Source: Mastigamoeba balamuthi
Lineage: Eukaryota > Evosea > Mastigamoebida > Mastigamoebidae
Length of the DNA: 64,000 bases
Reading direction: 5' to 3'
NCBI GenBank assembly: GCA_902651635.1
Contig: CACRSC010000040.1
Span: 93,232-157,231 of the forward strand
A model generated the notes under the pieces. It searched no databases, had not been told where the DNA came from, and was given only the letters and a program-made list of their open reading frames with translations. A program made the position numbers and the translations under genes. Every line of letters starts with the position of its first letter. Within the stretch, counting starts at the first letter, position 1. Of this stretch, positions 20,590-30,755 are shown one piece after another.

Positions 20590-22743
20590 ATGATGAATCT
20601 GTCGCAGTTCGCGCCGCCCTCCGCGCTGCCCCCGCACGCCACGTCAGCACCGCTCGCGGACGACGACACGTCATCCACGTCCCGCGGCCAGCAGCAGCAG
20701 GCGGGGGACTGCGTGGCGCGGCTGTGCCAGGTGGGGGGCGAGTGGCGGTACGTGACCAACGACAGCAGCGTCGACGACGCGCTGCGGGCGCTGCGCTGCC
20801 TGCTGGCGCAGAACGCGGACAAGGACAAGGCCAAGCGGCAGATCAAGTACATGAAGAGCACGGTGCCCTACTACGGCATCATGACCCCGCAGCTCAAGAT
20901 GCTCTTCCTCTCGTACCACGCGGCCAACCTCGCCTCGCTCCCGCCGCAGGTGGGCAGGAGGGCGCTCATTGCTTCCCTCTCCCTCCCTCCCTCCGCCCTG
21001 TCGCATCGCTGGGGGCGAATCGAATCGAATTGAATTGAGTTGGCGACTGCGCAGATTCAAATATATGCGGCCTACCGAATGATCGAGGGCGAGCACATGG
21101 AGGAGAAGCAGGTGGCCATCATGACGCTCGTCAAGGTGCGCGTGGGCTCCGTGCCGCACCGCGTGGGGCCTGCGCACAGGCCCCGCGGACTGCCATTTCA
21201 TTTATTTTATGTTTGCTCTGCTGGGCTGACTGACACGGTCTCCCGCGCCTGCGCACGGACCGCACGGCCCCCGCAGAACCTCAAGCACCTGACGGCCAAG
21301 CACGTGCCGGAGCTCGCGGCGATTGTCGACAACCACATCCACGACTGGGCCTCGTGCGACTCGCTGGCGTCCAAGGTCGCCGCCACTTCCAGGAATTATC
21401 CGGCATTTTGAAATTGGGGGCCGCCCTCGGCCGTTTGTGAATTGGGGCCCACCCCCCCTCGTCGCCGTGTGTTGCCAATCGCCTCGTGCGTTGCGTCGCA
21501 TCAGGTGCTCAACATGATGATCAAGAAGGACGAGAGCATCGCGCCGCTCATCGCCGCGTGGAAGGACGCCGTGGGGTGCAGCATGTGGCGCCTGCGCGCG
21601 TGCTGCGTGGCCTTTGTCAAGATCGCGCGCTTCAACCGGCACAACGAGCGCATCCTCAGCATCTGCGCCAAGTGTCTCTCGTGCGCTCGCTAGAGTCTTC
21701 CCCTTCCCCCCTTCACCCAACAGCTCAAGTCACCCACCGCACCGAGGGTCAGTTACCCTCTGGCCAGATATTCCCCCGATTCCGGAATCTGCCGCGAGAT
21801 ATCTGGGGTATCCGCGGAATACTGACGGCAGCTGCGCAGGTCCGAGCACCAGAGCGAGCGGTTCCTGCAGCTGGGCGTGGGCTGGGTGCTGCGAGAGCTG
21901 AGCATCGCGGACCTGGAGCTGGTGACGACCTTCATCAAGGCGCACTACCCGCGCTTCCTGCGCGAGGGCCTCCGCTACGCCATCGAGAAGATGGACGAGC
22001 CGCTGCGAAAAGAGCTCCTCGAGTTCCAGCGGCCCCCTGCGCGCCACACGCGCACCGGGACGCCTCCCCCGCCCTCGCCCGGCATCTGCGGGGTCCCTGC
22101 GGGCCCCGCGGGCGCTGCGGGGGGCTCTGCGGCGGCCGCGTCGCCCTCGCTCTGCGCGGCCTCGCCGTCGCTGGGCCCCGGGACGCCCTCGGGCCTCCGC
22201 AGGGCCGTCAGCCCGCCGCCGCCCGCCCAGCGCATCGTGCCCACAGCGCCCATGCACCAGCTGTTCATGCAGATGCCGCAGATGCCGCCGCAGCAGCCCA
22301 CGCGCTCGCCGTCGCCCGGGCAGTCGGCCTACGCGGCCGCAGCGGCCGCCGCGGGCTTCGGGGCGCTGCTGCCGGGCTCGCAGGCGGCCATGAGCGTCCT
22401 CCAGCACGCGCGGCCCGCCAGCGCGGGCGCAGCGGTGCGCGGGACGCCGTACCAGCAGCTCGTCAAGCAGATCGCCAACGGCGAGCACGCGGGCGCCGCG
22501 CTGGTGCTGCCGCCCTCGGCCGCGGGGCGCTACTCGCAGGCCGCCTCCTCGGCCGCCGCGGCCGCCGCTGCCGCTGCTGCTGCGGCTGCGGCTGCTGCAG
22601 CGGCGGCGGGGGGGCAGCAGGGGCAGCAGGGGCAGCAGCAGCAGCAGCAGCAGGGGATGGCGGTGGTGATGCCCACGCCGCCGCAGCAGATGGGCCAGCA
22701 GCAGCTGCAGCAGCTGCAGCACAACATGCAAATGAAGGAGTAG
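20590..22743 (+). CDS. AlkD-type DNA alkylation repair (HEAT-like) protein with Ala/Gln-rich tail
   Basis: Exons are 20590-20949, 21055-21135, 21277-21375, 21505-21671 and 21840-22743 (about 536 residues). The N-terminal 275 residues match the DNA alkylation repair family: MKSTVPYYGI (the xFGV block), then EEKQVAIMTLVK, HIHDWASCDSLA, MWRLRACCVAFV and LGVGWVLRELS. In bacterial AlkD the tryptophan and aspartate of WxxxD are essential for 3-methyladenine or 7-methylguanine removal; W-ASC-D is kept here. The C-terminal 230 residues are low complexity, with an uninterrupted poly-alanine run, then a GQQGQQ and poly-glutamine stretch; this is not part of the family and may be disordered. I began at the ATG at 20590; the frame is open upstream but without an ATG. 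Confidence 0.88.
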
Positions 22744-22919
22744 GGGCCCCTGCGTCCTCTTTCTATGCAGCGCAGCAGCGCCCTGTGCCCTGTTGGGATC
22801 AGCGCCGGTGCGCCAGCAGGGATTGCTGGCGGGGCCGTGGCCGGTGGGGCCGCAGCAGGAGCGGAGGAGGGCCCGTGAGGTATTTAGGGCCGCGAGCGGA
22901 TGCTGCTGGATGCCTTGCC

Positions 22920-22956
<37 letters not shown>

Positions 22957-23192
22957 TGTGTGCGTGAGACGAGCTACTTGGTTGGGCACGGATACTGAGC
23001 ATGGCAGCACACAGTGCTTTCTGTTTCTTTGATGCTCTCCGCTGGCGCCCCGTGTGAGGGCTTCTCCAAGGGGCCTTGACGCCAGCGGAGCCTCCGGCAC
23101 TCGGCGGGGAATCAGGCATCGGCTGGACGAGCGAGCAAACCGTGTCGGAAGGAGTGGGGACGGTGTGGCTCGCTCGCGTGCTGCAGACCTAC
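22744..23192. other. Convergent intergenic region
   Basis: 449 bases between the convergent AlkD-like and pentapeptide genes; holds both 3' ends and the AG microsatellite listed separately. No exon supported. Confidence 0.4.
22925..22954 (+). repeat. AG dinucleotide microsatellite, 15 units
   Basis: An uninterrupted run of 15 AG units lies in the convergent intergenic gap. Confidence 0.95.
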
Positions 23193-24582
23193 TTACTGCT
23201 TGAAGACGGCCTGGTCGAGGTCTGTGCCGTCGAGGCTGGCGCAGACCCTGCTGAGCTCCTCCGCGCTGATGCCGAAGTGCGGCTTGGTCAGCTTCACGCC
23301 CTTCATGCTCGCCCCGGCCAGAGTGGTCTCGGACAGCAGAGCGTCGCTGAGGTCGGCGCCGTCCAGCACCGCATTCGTGAGGTCGGCGCCGTCCAAGTCG
23401 GCCTGCGCGAGGACGGCGCCCCTCAGGTCCGCGCCGACGAGCTTCGAGCGCATGAAGCACGCACCCTTGAGACTCGCCCCGCGGAACACAACGCCGCTGA
23501 GGTCGAGGTCGCGGAAAGAGGCCCCGCCGTACAGCGTGATCCCACCGCAGACCGCACTGGTGAAGTTGGCCCCTGCGAGCACAGCGCCCTCCAAGTTCAC
23601 TTGGCTCACAACGCCCCCAGTGAAGTCCACCCCGACGAGCCTCGCCCGCCTGAGGTCGCACCGGTGCAGGCACAGGCCGTGGAGGTCCGCCCCCGAGAGG
23701 TCGCACTCGACCAGCGTGCGGTTCAGGCCGGGGTGCATGAAGACCTCGCGGGCCACGCAGCGCAGGTCGTAGCGGGGCAGCTCGATGTCGCGGACGCCGC
23801 TGTTGAACAGGCGCGCCAGGTCGAGCTTGCCGAAGGTGTCGAGCAGCGGCACCGCCTGCAGAGCCTCGAGGCACCTCTCGCCGAGGTTGTAGCGCCGCGC
23901 GATGCCGAGGCAGCCTGGCGGGCATGGAGAGCGTCCTGAGCGCCTCGGGGTCGTTGATCCACGCGAGGGCGACCCCGAAGGCCTCGGCGTCCTCGTTGAC
24001 GAACGCCGTCGTGGCCCCGGACCCGCCGCCCTCCTCGGCCCGCCCCAGCGACTGGACGACGGGCCAGAGAAGCCCCCCGCGGTCCCGCAGCGCCTCCTCT
24101 GTCGTCCACTGCTCGCAGGACCGCACGCGGAGCCGCACAGCCCCCACACTGCGCGCCCGCAGGACCGCCACGTCCGCGACCTCCTCCTCGAGCCTGCGGG
24201 CCGCGGCAGCCGCGCTGCAGGCCCCGAGGTGCTCTGCGATGGCCCAGCGGCCCAGGACGAGATGGCAGTGGCTGCAGACGACAGCGAGCCTGCTGAGGGC
24301 CGACCAGACCGCCTCGGGGGCCGTGACCCACTGCGGCACGTCGGCCCGCTCGCTCCCAGCGCACACGGGGCAGCGGCCGGCGGGCTCGGCGCAGCGCCGG
24401 CAGAGCAGGCTGCTGCAGTCCACGTGCACGAGGGGCTCCACGAGGGCGTCGTCGCAGGCGGAGCACCTGAGCGCGCGGGGCACCCCGCACGCGTAGCTGT
24501 AGGCGGACCTCGGGGCCTGGGCCGCTGCGTCGGTAGCCCAGGGCCTCGGGGGCTTCTGGGAGAGCTCTGCTGTGGCTGCCAT
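23193..24582 (-). CDS. RING/BTB-like/pentapeptide-repeat protein (frame break near 23915)
   Basis: The N-terminal frame (from the ATG at 24582) has a RING-like zinc module: CSACDDALVEPLVHVDC, then LCRRC and CPVC, and a second TRAF-like pair CSHC...HLGAC. Next is a stretch resembling the end of a BTB/KCTD fold (AFVNEDAEAFGVALAWI). The C-terminal frame continues that fold (IARRYNLGERCLEALQ) and then about 25 pentapeptide repeats (ADLSGADLHG, GADLTNAVLDGADLSDA), ending at 23193. The two frames differ by one base near 23910-23925 and I find no splice pair that repairs it; one surplus C in CTGCCTCGG would explain it. A RING with pentapeptide repeats suggests a ubiquitin-ligase adaptor like KCTD9, but that is inference. 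Sequencing error or recent pseudogene are both possible. Confidence 0.78.
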
Positions 24583-24857
24583 CCGTGCTCAGAGCTCTGT
24601 GTAGTGGCGATGCTGCAATGCTGGTGGCTATTGCAGTGGAATGCCCTGTGCAATTGATTTGTGGCCACGTGGGCAACATCCGAATTCTGCTCCTTTCTTC
24701 AACACCTCCCGTCGTGACACCAGTAGGCCGCAGTAACACATCCCTCCGCTGTGTGACCGGGCTGCTTCCTCCCGATTTGAACGAGAATAAACATGCCGCA
24801 ACAACCAGCCCAAGTCATCTGTATCCGGGTCATTTCCCTGTTTATCGCGAGCACTGA

Positions 24858-27686
24858 TCACTGTTTGGCAAGTAGGCCACGGTCCGCAAAAGTGCTTCCA
24901 AGGTACTGGGGGAGCACACTCCGGTCGATAACGACGAGGTCCTGCAGCTGCTCGAAGCCAGCCGCCACCTCGCGGTTCGTGAACAGGATGAAGGCGACGT
25001 CAAACTCGCTTCGCCACGGCTCCACAGCGCGTTCTGCATCTGCGTGCCACGCTCGCAGTGCAGAGTGCGAGATGCTCTGGGCCTCGTCGTCCGCACCGCA
25101 GACCTCCGGGCGCCTGCCCCGCACGAAGACGCTGATGGGCTTGGCCCCGGGAGCGGCGCTGGCGAGAACGAAGCGGTAGTCGAACAGCGCGCACCCCGGC
25201 GCACAGCGGAAGATGAAAGACGGGCTGTAGGGGACGGCGCCAATCTTACCCGAGACAGGGACTTCCTGGGGCGGTCGCGACGTGTCTGTCGTAGCCCCCA
25301 GAAACGCTCTCTGCTCCGTGACGACATCCACGTGGCACAAACGCACTTTGCTCTCCGCGAGCAGCCCGCTGCTGAAGCGAGCGCCGCGGAAGACCTCCGA
25401 CATCTTCCAGCCGCAAGCGAGCTTCCGCTGCGCCGCAGTCTTGCTGCTCTCGTCCGTGTTGGCGGCAGACGCCTGCGCCTGCGCGTGGTACAGCAGCGTG
25501 TTGACAAACACGCTGTGGAACTCCCCGTGGAGGCTCTCCCAGTCCTCCCACGTCCACGGCATGCGCTTTGTCGGAATGCGGAGCAGCTCGACGTCGAACG
25601 ACAGGCGGGCGGCCGTAAGAGAGTCGAGTTCCTTGATGATTGCCCGAAGCACGGCGAACGGAAGGCGGATCTTACCGTCCATGAGGAACACCATCCCGGT
25701 GCGCTCCGCATCGGAGACAGTCACGTGCCCGGCACCATCGACTGGGATGACATCACTGCTTATCGTGGGTGCCTCGAGGAGCGCAAGGGCCAGTAGGTAC
25801 GCCAACGCGCGAGGGCCGCCGGGTAAACCGGAGCACTTGACCCAGGCTTCAGCCTTGCTGTGGAGTGCGTTGCCCCAGTCGAAGTCGAGCCGGAGGTTGT
25901 CGGGCCGCCCAGTGGCGCTCACCAGGAACGCCAGCGGGTACGCGACGAAACCCGTGTCGTGCAGGGCGACCTGGAAGTGCTGCTCGTTGAACGCCATCTC
26001 GCAGAGGGCGTTTGACCACCCGGGCAGCTCGGCGTCCTGGAGGACACGAGGCCACGTGTAGTTCCTCGCGGCCACAGCACACTCCTCCCTCGACTTGTCG
26101 TCGCTCTGCCGCTCGTACGAGAAGACATCGAGGAACAGCTCCTTCGCGTCCTGCAGCGTCCACCGCTCGAGATCGATCCTGGCCCTCGCGTACTGCGAGG
26201 GCAGGGACGTGATGTCGGCAATCGACGTGCCCGTGATGATCGGCAGGAGGACGAACGGGCCGCACGGCTCGCTCACGCTCTGCGTTTGCATTACCCCGCC
26301 GATTGCGTCGAGCATCTCCTTCAGGAACGCGCGTGCGTCTCTGGTGATGGCACTGGGGAACGACGCGCCCTCGCCCGCCTGGTAGCTCTCGAACGCCTGC
26401 ACGTAGCACTGGAACTCGTCGATGTGCACGATCACAGCGACGGGGAATGCGATGTGCGAGGACGGGCACCCGCGCTCGGCAGCGATCGCCTCGCGCTTCC
26501 GCCGAACGATCTCGCGCACGACGTCGCCGACATCAAGGACCCCGCGCTCTGCCGAGGAGAGGCCCCTCAGGCTCTCCAGGCCTCCTCCCAGCAGCCCTGC
26601 AGCGAACAGGCGCGCGCCGATGCGCAGGGCGCTGTCGCCGGGCCTCCCCCAGAGGATGTCGGGGTCGTGCTGGAAGCGCATCCCGCTGGCCAGGTTCAGC
26701 AGCACGTACACGGGGTCGCGCATCGCCTCCTCGAACTGCGGCCCTGCAGCGGCGCGCACGTCCGCGGGGAGCAGCGGCACGTGCTGGTCCGCGAAGAGCG
26801 TCTGGGCCTCGCGCGCGGTGCGCGTCTTCCCGAGGCCCGAGCCACCAGCGACCAGGAGGAACTCGTGGTCCTTGGCGTTGGTGGACAGGCGCCCGAGGCA
26901 GTTGCGGGCCGCCCAGCGGGCGAGCGCGGGCACGGCCTTGTCCGCGCGATAGAACCTGACCGGCTCGCAGGGCGCCGGCGTGTGCCTGGGCGGCAGCACT
27001 ACGCGCTCGCCCAGCCTCGCGAGGACGTCGTCCAGTCTCAGCTCCAGCGCGGCCTCTGCGCCGTCGCGTGCGTGCCGAGACACGCTCGTTGAGAGGCAGG
27101 AGCCAGCCCTCTCGGGGAGCTGCGCGGGCTCGCTGGGGCAGACGGGGGGCACAGGGACCCCCAGCCTCGCGAGGGCGTCGGCCAGCCACAGCTCCAGCCC
27201 CGGCCCTAGCGTGGCCTCTGCGCCGTCGCGTGCGTACCGAGACACGGCTGCAGGGAGGCAGGTGCCGGCTCTCTCGGGGCGCTCCGCGCGCTCGCTGGGG
27301 CAGACTGGGGGCAGAGGGACGCCCAGCCTGCGCGCCGTCCTGGCCAGCCAGCCCCTGTACTGCGCGTTGGAGGGCTCCAGCGCCGCGGCCCTCGCCAGCG
27401 CTGCCAGCGCGCTGCCGCCGTCGCCCGCCCCCGCGCAGGCGACGCCCCTGCGGAAGTGCGCTTCGGCGCTGGCGGGGGCGAGCGCTGTGGCCAGGGCGGC
27501 GTCAGAGGCAGCGTCGGCCCAGCGGCCCAGCTTCGAGCGCGCGTTGCTGCGGCGGACCAGCAGGTCTGCGTCGGCCGGGCCCGCCGCCAGCGCCGCCGTG
27601 TAGTGCTCCGCGGCAGCCCCGTAGTCCTCCTCGGCAAAGGCCGCGTTGCCGGCGGCGGCTGCTGCGGATGCCCGTGCGCCCGCCAT
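24858..27686 (-). CDS. TPR-NTPase of Crinkler/STAND type, intronless, 942 residues
   Basis: A single uninterrupted frame. Residues 1-115 are three tetratricopeptide repeats of the STI1 kind (GNAAFAEEDYGAAAEHYTAAL). Residues about 119-220 hold two copies of a roughly 54-residue unit (LARLGVPxPPVCPSE...PERAG...VSRxARDGAEA). The P-loop GGSGLGKT is at 281-288, with Walker B VAVIVHIDEFQ and a downstream LLPIITGTS, as in Crinkler NTPases. The C-terminal 200 residues (LFDYRFVL...KPISVFVRG) look like the restriction-endonuclease-like domain found after such NTPases, without a clean PD-(D/E)xK. Lack of introns is unusual here and may indicate retroposition or transfer. A role in host-parasite conflict is known for Crinklers but only inferred here. 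Confidence 0.82.
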   Translation of the reverse strand: MAGARASAAAAAGNAAFAEEDYGAAAEHYTAALAAGPADADLLVRRSNARSKLGRWADAASDAALATALAPASAEAHFRRGVACAGAGDGGSALAALARAAALEPSNAQYRGWLARTARRLGVPLPPVCPSERAERPERAGTCLPAAVSRYARDGAEATLGPGLELWLADALARLGVPVPPVCPSEPAQLPERAGSCLSTSVSRHARDGAEAALELRLDDVLARLGERVVLPPRHTPAPCEPVRFYRADKAVPALARWAARNCLGRLSTNAKDHEFLLVAGGSGLGKTRTAREAQTLFADQHVPLLPADVRAAAGPQFEEAMRDPVYVLLNLASGMRFQHDPDILWGRPGDSALRIGARLFAAGLLGGGLESLRGLSSAERGVLDVGDVVREIVRRKREAIAAERGCPSSHIAFPVAVIVHIDEFQCYVQAFESYQAGEGASFPSAITRDARAFLKEMLDAIGGVMQTQSVSEPCGPFVLLPIITGTSIADITSLPSQYARARIDLERWTLQDAKELFLDVFSYERQSDDKSREECAVAARNYTWPRVLQDAELPGWSNALCEMAFNEQHFQVALHDTGFVAYPLAFLVSATGRPDNLRLDFDWGNALHSKAEAWVKCSGLPGGPRALAYLLALALLEAPTISSDVIPVDGAGHVTVSDAERTGMVFLMDGKIRLPFAVLRAIIKELDSLTAARLSFDVELLRIPTKRMPWTWEDWESLHGEFHSVFVNTLLYHAQAQASAANTDESSKTAAQRKLACGWKMSEVFRGARFSSGLLAESKVRLCHVDVVTEQRAFLGATTDTSRPPQEVPVSGKIGAVPYSPSFIFRCAPGCALFDYRFVLASAAPGAKPISVFVRGRRPEVCGADDEAQSISHSALRAWHADAERAVEPWRSEFDVAFILFTNREVAAGFEQLQDLVVIDRSVLPQYLGSTFADRGLLAKQ

Positions 27687-28659
27687 TTGCTGGCTGTGGA
27701 GGGGCGGTAATTATTGTCTGCTCAAACAATCAATTGGTAGATGACGAGATTTTCATTGCTCACTCTGGTGGCTCTCTCAGTCCCTCGGTTCCTGAATTCT
27801 GTGGTGATGCGCCAATACCTCTGAGTGTGGTACTTGGATAATCAACAGGCAAACACCTCACCCGTAGTTCCCCCAGACAACCCATCTTGAAAGAGAGCAG
27901 CCCTCCCTGCTGCGGACGCCCCGCGCGCCCGCCATTTGCTCTCTTGCGGCACGCGAACTTAAGAATCGTGCCATCACGAATCGGAGTGGAATCAGCACTC
28001 TTGCCATTAGCTCATTTCATCGTGTGGACTTCACAGAGCTGCTTTTGGCTCGCCTGAGCACGATGCCTTTGCATTCCCCCGCACTGCTGCTCGCCACGTC
28101 CTCGGATGCCACCTCCAGGTCCCAGAGCCAACCATCCAATCAGCCTCCGAGGGGTCCAAACACCACAGTGGCGTCATGATCATTTGGCTGAGTGTTGTGT
28201 TCGCCCCCCGTAATCGTGTCTGCCACACAGCACAGCTTGTACCGAACAGTCCGTGGCAAGCAAGTGAAGCCACCTAATTGTATGTGGCTTGCCCTGGCTC
28301 TGTGCGATCGTACTGTGCCCGCTCTCGCTGCTCGTTTTCTCTGGCGACGGTGCGGGGCAGGACCTCTGAGAGGGCCTTGATGGTGCAGCCACTTCTGCGC
28401 AGCTCGCCTCTCTGATGGATTGCCAGTGTCTACCACAGAAGCAGGCCTTGTGGTCCAGAGCTGTGTTTTTGAATTCAATGACTGTCTTCCTCTCGCACTC
28501 TCACGGCAATGATGAGGGGACCTCTGATAAAGATCATGATGTGCTCACTGCTGTACTCATCTCTGTTCTGGGTAACACTTGTGTACGCCACAGAAGCAGG
28601 CGTCCTGATCCAGGAGCTTGGCCCTTGTGTTATTCATTGTCTTCCCCTCTCACTCCCTC
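27687..28659. other. Intergenic with degenerate copies of the pyrophosphatase 3' end
   Basis: The 5' part (27687-28310) holds no exon that I can support. From about 28320 to 28550 there are degraded copies of the downstream pyrophosphatase terminus, listed as a repeat. Confidence 0.5.
28320..28550. repeat. Degenerate duplicates of the pyrophosphatase gene 3' end
   Basis: The words ACCTCTGAGAGGGCCTTGAT and GCGGGG at 28350-28382 recur at 28684-28715 inside the pyrophosphatase C-terminus. A second stretch, CACAGAAGCAGGC with TGTCTTCC and CTCACGGC (28436-28510), recurs at 28590-28665, including the bases around the stop codon. They read as two partial, diverged duplicates lying downstream of the functional 3' end. 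Confidence 0.75.
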
Positions 28660-30515
28660 TCACGGCTCGTTGGCGCTGTCGACGATGCGGGGAAGAACCT
28701 CTGAGAGGGCCTTGATGATGCTGTTCCTGCCGCACAGCTCGTCAAACTCGAGAGCCCCGTCGTCGCCGACGCACGCGGCCGCGCGGACGGCCCGCGACAG
28801 GGGGCCTCCCAGGTGCCCCTTGGTGGCCCCGCGGCTGAAGTCGCGCACGATGAACACGCCCAGCGCGGCGCCGCCCGGCAGCTCGTCGCGCTGCCTGTGC
28901 CACTCGGCAGCCCTCTGGACAGCGCGCATGCGGTCCGGCGTGGCGCGGAAGACCTCCCCGTAGGACGTCACGATCTTGACGCCGCACACGTCGTGCTCCT
29001 TCGCCCCGTACGACGCGATCGCCCCTGTGGACCACCGACCGGAGTCAGCCCTGAGCCGTGGGCAGGTGGAAGGCTCTGCATGCAGTGTCTCCGCCTGCGG
29101 CATTGGCATTGGCCCTCTCAAGCTGAATCAATTGGCCGAGTGCGCACACGCAGCACAGAGCAGATATAAAAACAAAGGCAATGCAGAATCCACGTGAGGG
29201 CACAACTTCCACAAAGAACCAAAGGCAGCAACTGGCCGAAGAAAATGCAAGGATGATCTCTTGCAGCCGCAAGTGCAAGTGTGACGTCACAACGCGACTT
29301 TCCCAGAAAAACACAAAACATACAGTAATACCGAACCCCAAATCACTAATGAAAAAACGAAGTCGAAATAGAAGTTGCAGGCCCCTCGTGCCTGGCTCTG
29401 CGTCGGCGTCGATGTCGAAGAGGTAGGCGTCCTCGAGCTGCTGCATGGTGAGGCCCAGCCTGCGGCGCCACGCGTCCACGAGCTCGTGGAACTCGCCGGC
29501 GACGTCGTTGGGCCGGAAGCGCAGGCAGCACGTGTCGACGCACGCGCAGACGAGGCCGATGCGCGCCGTGGCGTCGGTGTCGGCGTCCGGGTGGCCCAGC
29601 TGGCGCATCAGGCCGATGACCAGCACGGCGGCGCAGGGGGCGTCGGGTCGCACGACGCGCGTGGCGCCCGCGGGCGTGGCGACGGCGCCGCGCGGGTGGT
29701 GGTCGACGACGCCGACGACGCGCACGTCGCTGTGGCCGACGCTCTCGGTCAGCACCCCGTGGTCGACCAGGAACACGTCGCAGCCCCGCAGGTCGCGCGC
29801 CTCGACGGTCGGCGGGATCTGCAGGCCCAGAGAGCCCACGACTGCAGCGGCGCGGAGCGGCCCCGTTCAATTGATTCCGCACAAACCAATTCAACGCTTC
29901 TTGGCGGAAACCGTACTCCGCACATCCCACTGGAGCCCAACGCTCGATCGCATTTCGTGAACCAGCAGCGGCACCACAGGCGCAATTCAGATCCGATTTT
30001 GGAAGCGAACGCCCAACAGTTCTTATCGCATTTTCCGAGCAGATATGAGAAAAAAAAGAGCACAGACACAGCAGCAGGAAAGCAGCAGGGAAGCGGTATG
30101 GGCCTGGCTGGCTGAGGGGGACTGAGGCTGACCGGAGGCAGTGATGGGGTCGGGGGGCCCGAGCGCCCAACAGTGTTTACCGCATTTTCCCAGCGGATAT
30201 TAGGGGGAAAATAGAGCACAGGGCACAGCAGCAGGAAAGCAGCAGGGGGGGAGCGGTGTATGGGCGTGGCGGGCTGGCTGGGGGGATTGAGGGCTGACCA
30301 GAGGCAGTGATGGGGTCGGGGGGCCCGAGGAGGACAGCGCGGGCGCCGGGGGTGCCACGCCAGCGCAGCAGCCGCTCGGCCAGCACGCTCGCTGCGATCG
30401 CGTCCACGTCGGGGTTCTGGTGCGAGACCACGTACACCGTCGCCGCCCCCTCGGCCGCCGCAGTGGCCGGCGCCTGCTCCGGGGGCGCACAGGGAATTCG
30501 CTCAGCGAGATTCAT
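28660..30515 (-). CDS. DHH-DHHA2 phosphoesterase, family II inorganic pyrophosphatase type
   Basis: Exon 1 is 30299-30515, exon 2 about 29345-29841 and exon 3 28660-29024. Motifs run in the order of manganese-dependent family II pyrophosphatases: SHQNPDVDAIA (GHxNPDxD), VFLVDHGVLTES (LVDHNE block), VVDHHPRG (DHH), RIGLVCACVDT (metal-binding DT) and, in DHHA2, YGAKEHDVCGVKI and CGRNSIIKAL, the last aligning with the SRKKQ substrate loop but reading RNSII. The NPDVD form favours the pyrophosphatase group over eukaryotic Prune/PPX1. The donor of exon 2 is uncertain (candidates 29345-29375); the intron after it is AT-rich and over 300 nt. Intron 1 carries an internal duplication (see repeat). The enzyme would hydrolyse pyrophosphate in the cytosol. 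Confidence 0.8.
30005..30330. repeat. Imperfect tandem duplication spanning exon 1 end and intron 1
   Basis: Two adjacent units, about 30005-30160 and 30161-30330, share CGCCCAACAGT, TCGCATTTTC/CCGCATTTTC, CAGCAGCAGGAAAGCAGCAG and GAGGCAGTGATGGGGTCGGG. The second unit ends in the exon 1 coding sequence of the pyrophosphatase; the first is an intronic copy that includes the donor region. Confidence 0.85.
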
Positions 30516-30755
30516 CTGCGAATTTTTGAATTTTAATTATCTCCTGGTTGGGATCGTCCACCAGATATTCTGTACGTATCTCCGGTTTCCAGCAACCCGG
30601 AACCTCCAGCGGGTTTTCTGACGTGTAAACTACCGGACAATGACGTGCACATGATCGGACGGGGTGCAAATGAACAATTGGATTTTCTAGTCCAAAGCCG
30701 CAGGCAGACACGCAGACGCGGGGGGACCTGCGGCGAGCACGGGGGGCCGAGGGGG

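Noticed and set aside
22925-22954. The AG run as part of a coding frame (ERERER).
   Set aside because: It is a simple repeat past the stop codon of the AlkD-like gene and has no similarity or splice support.
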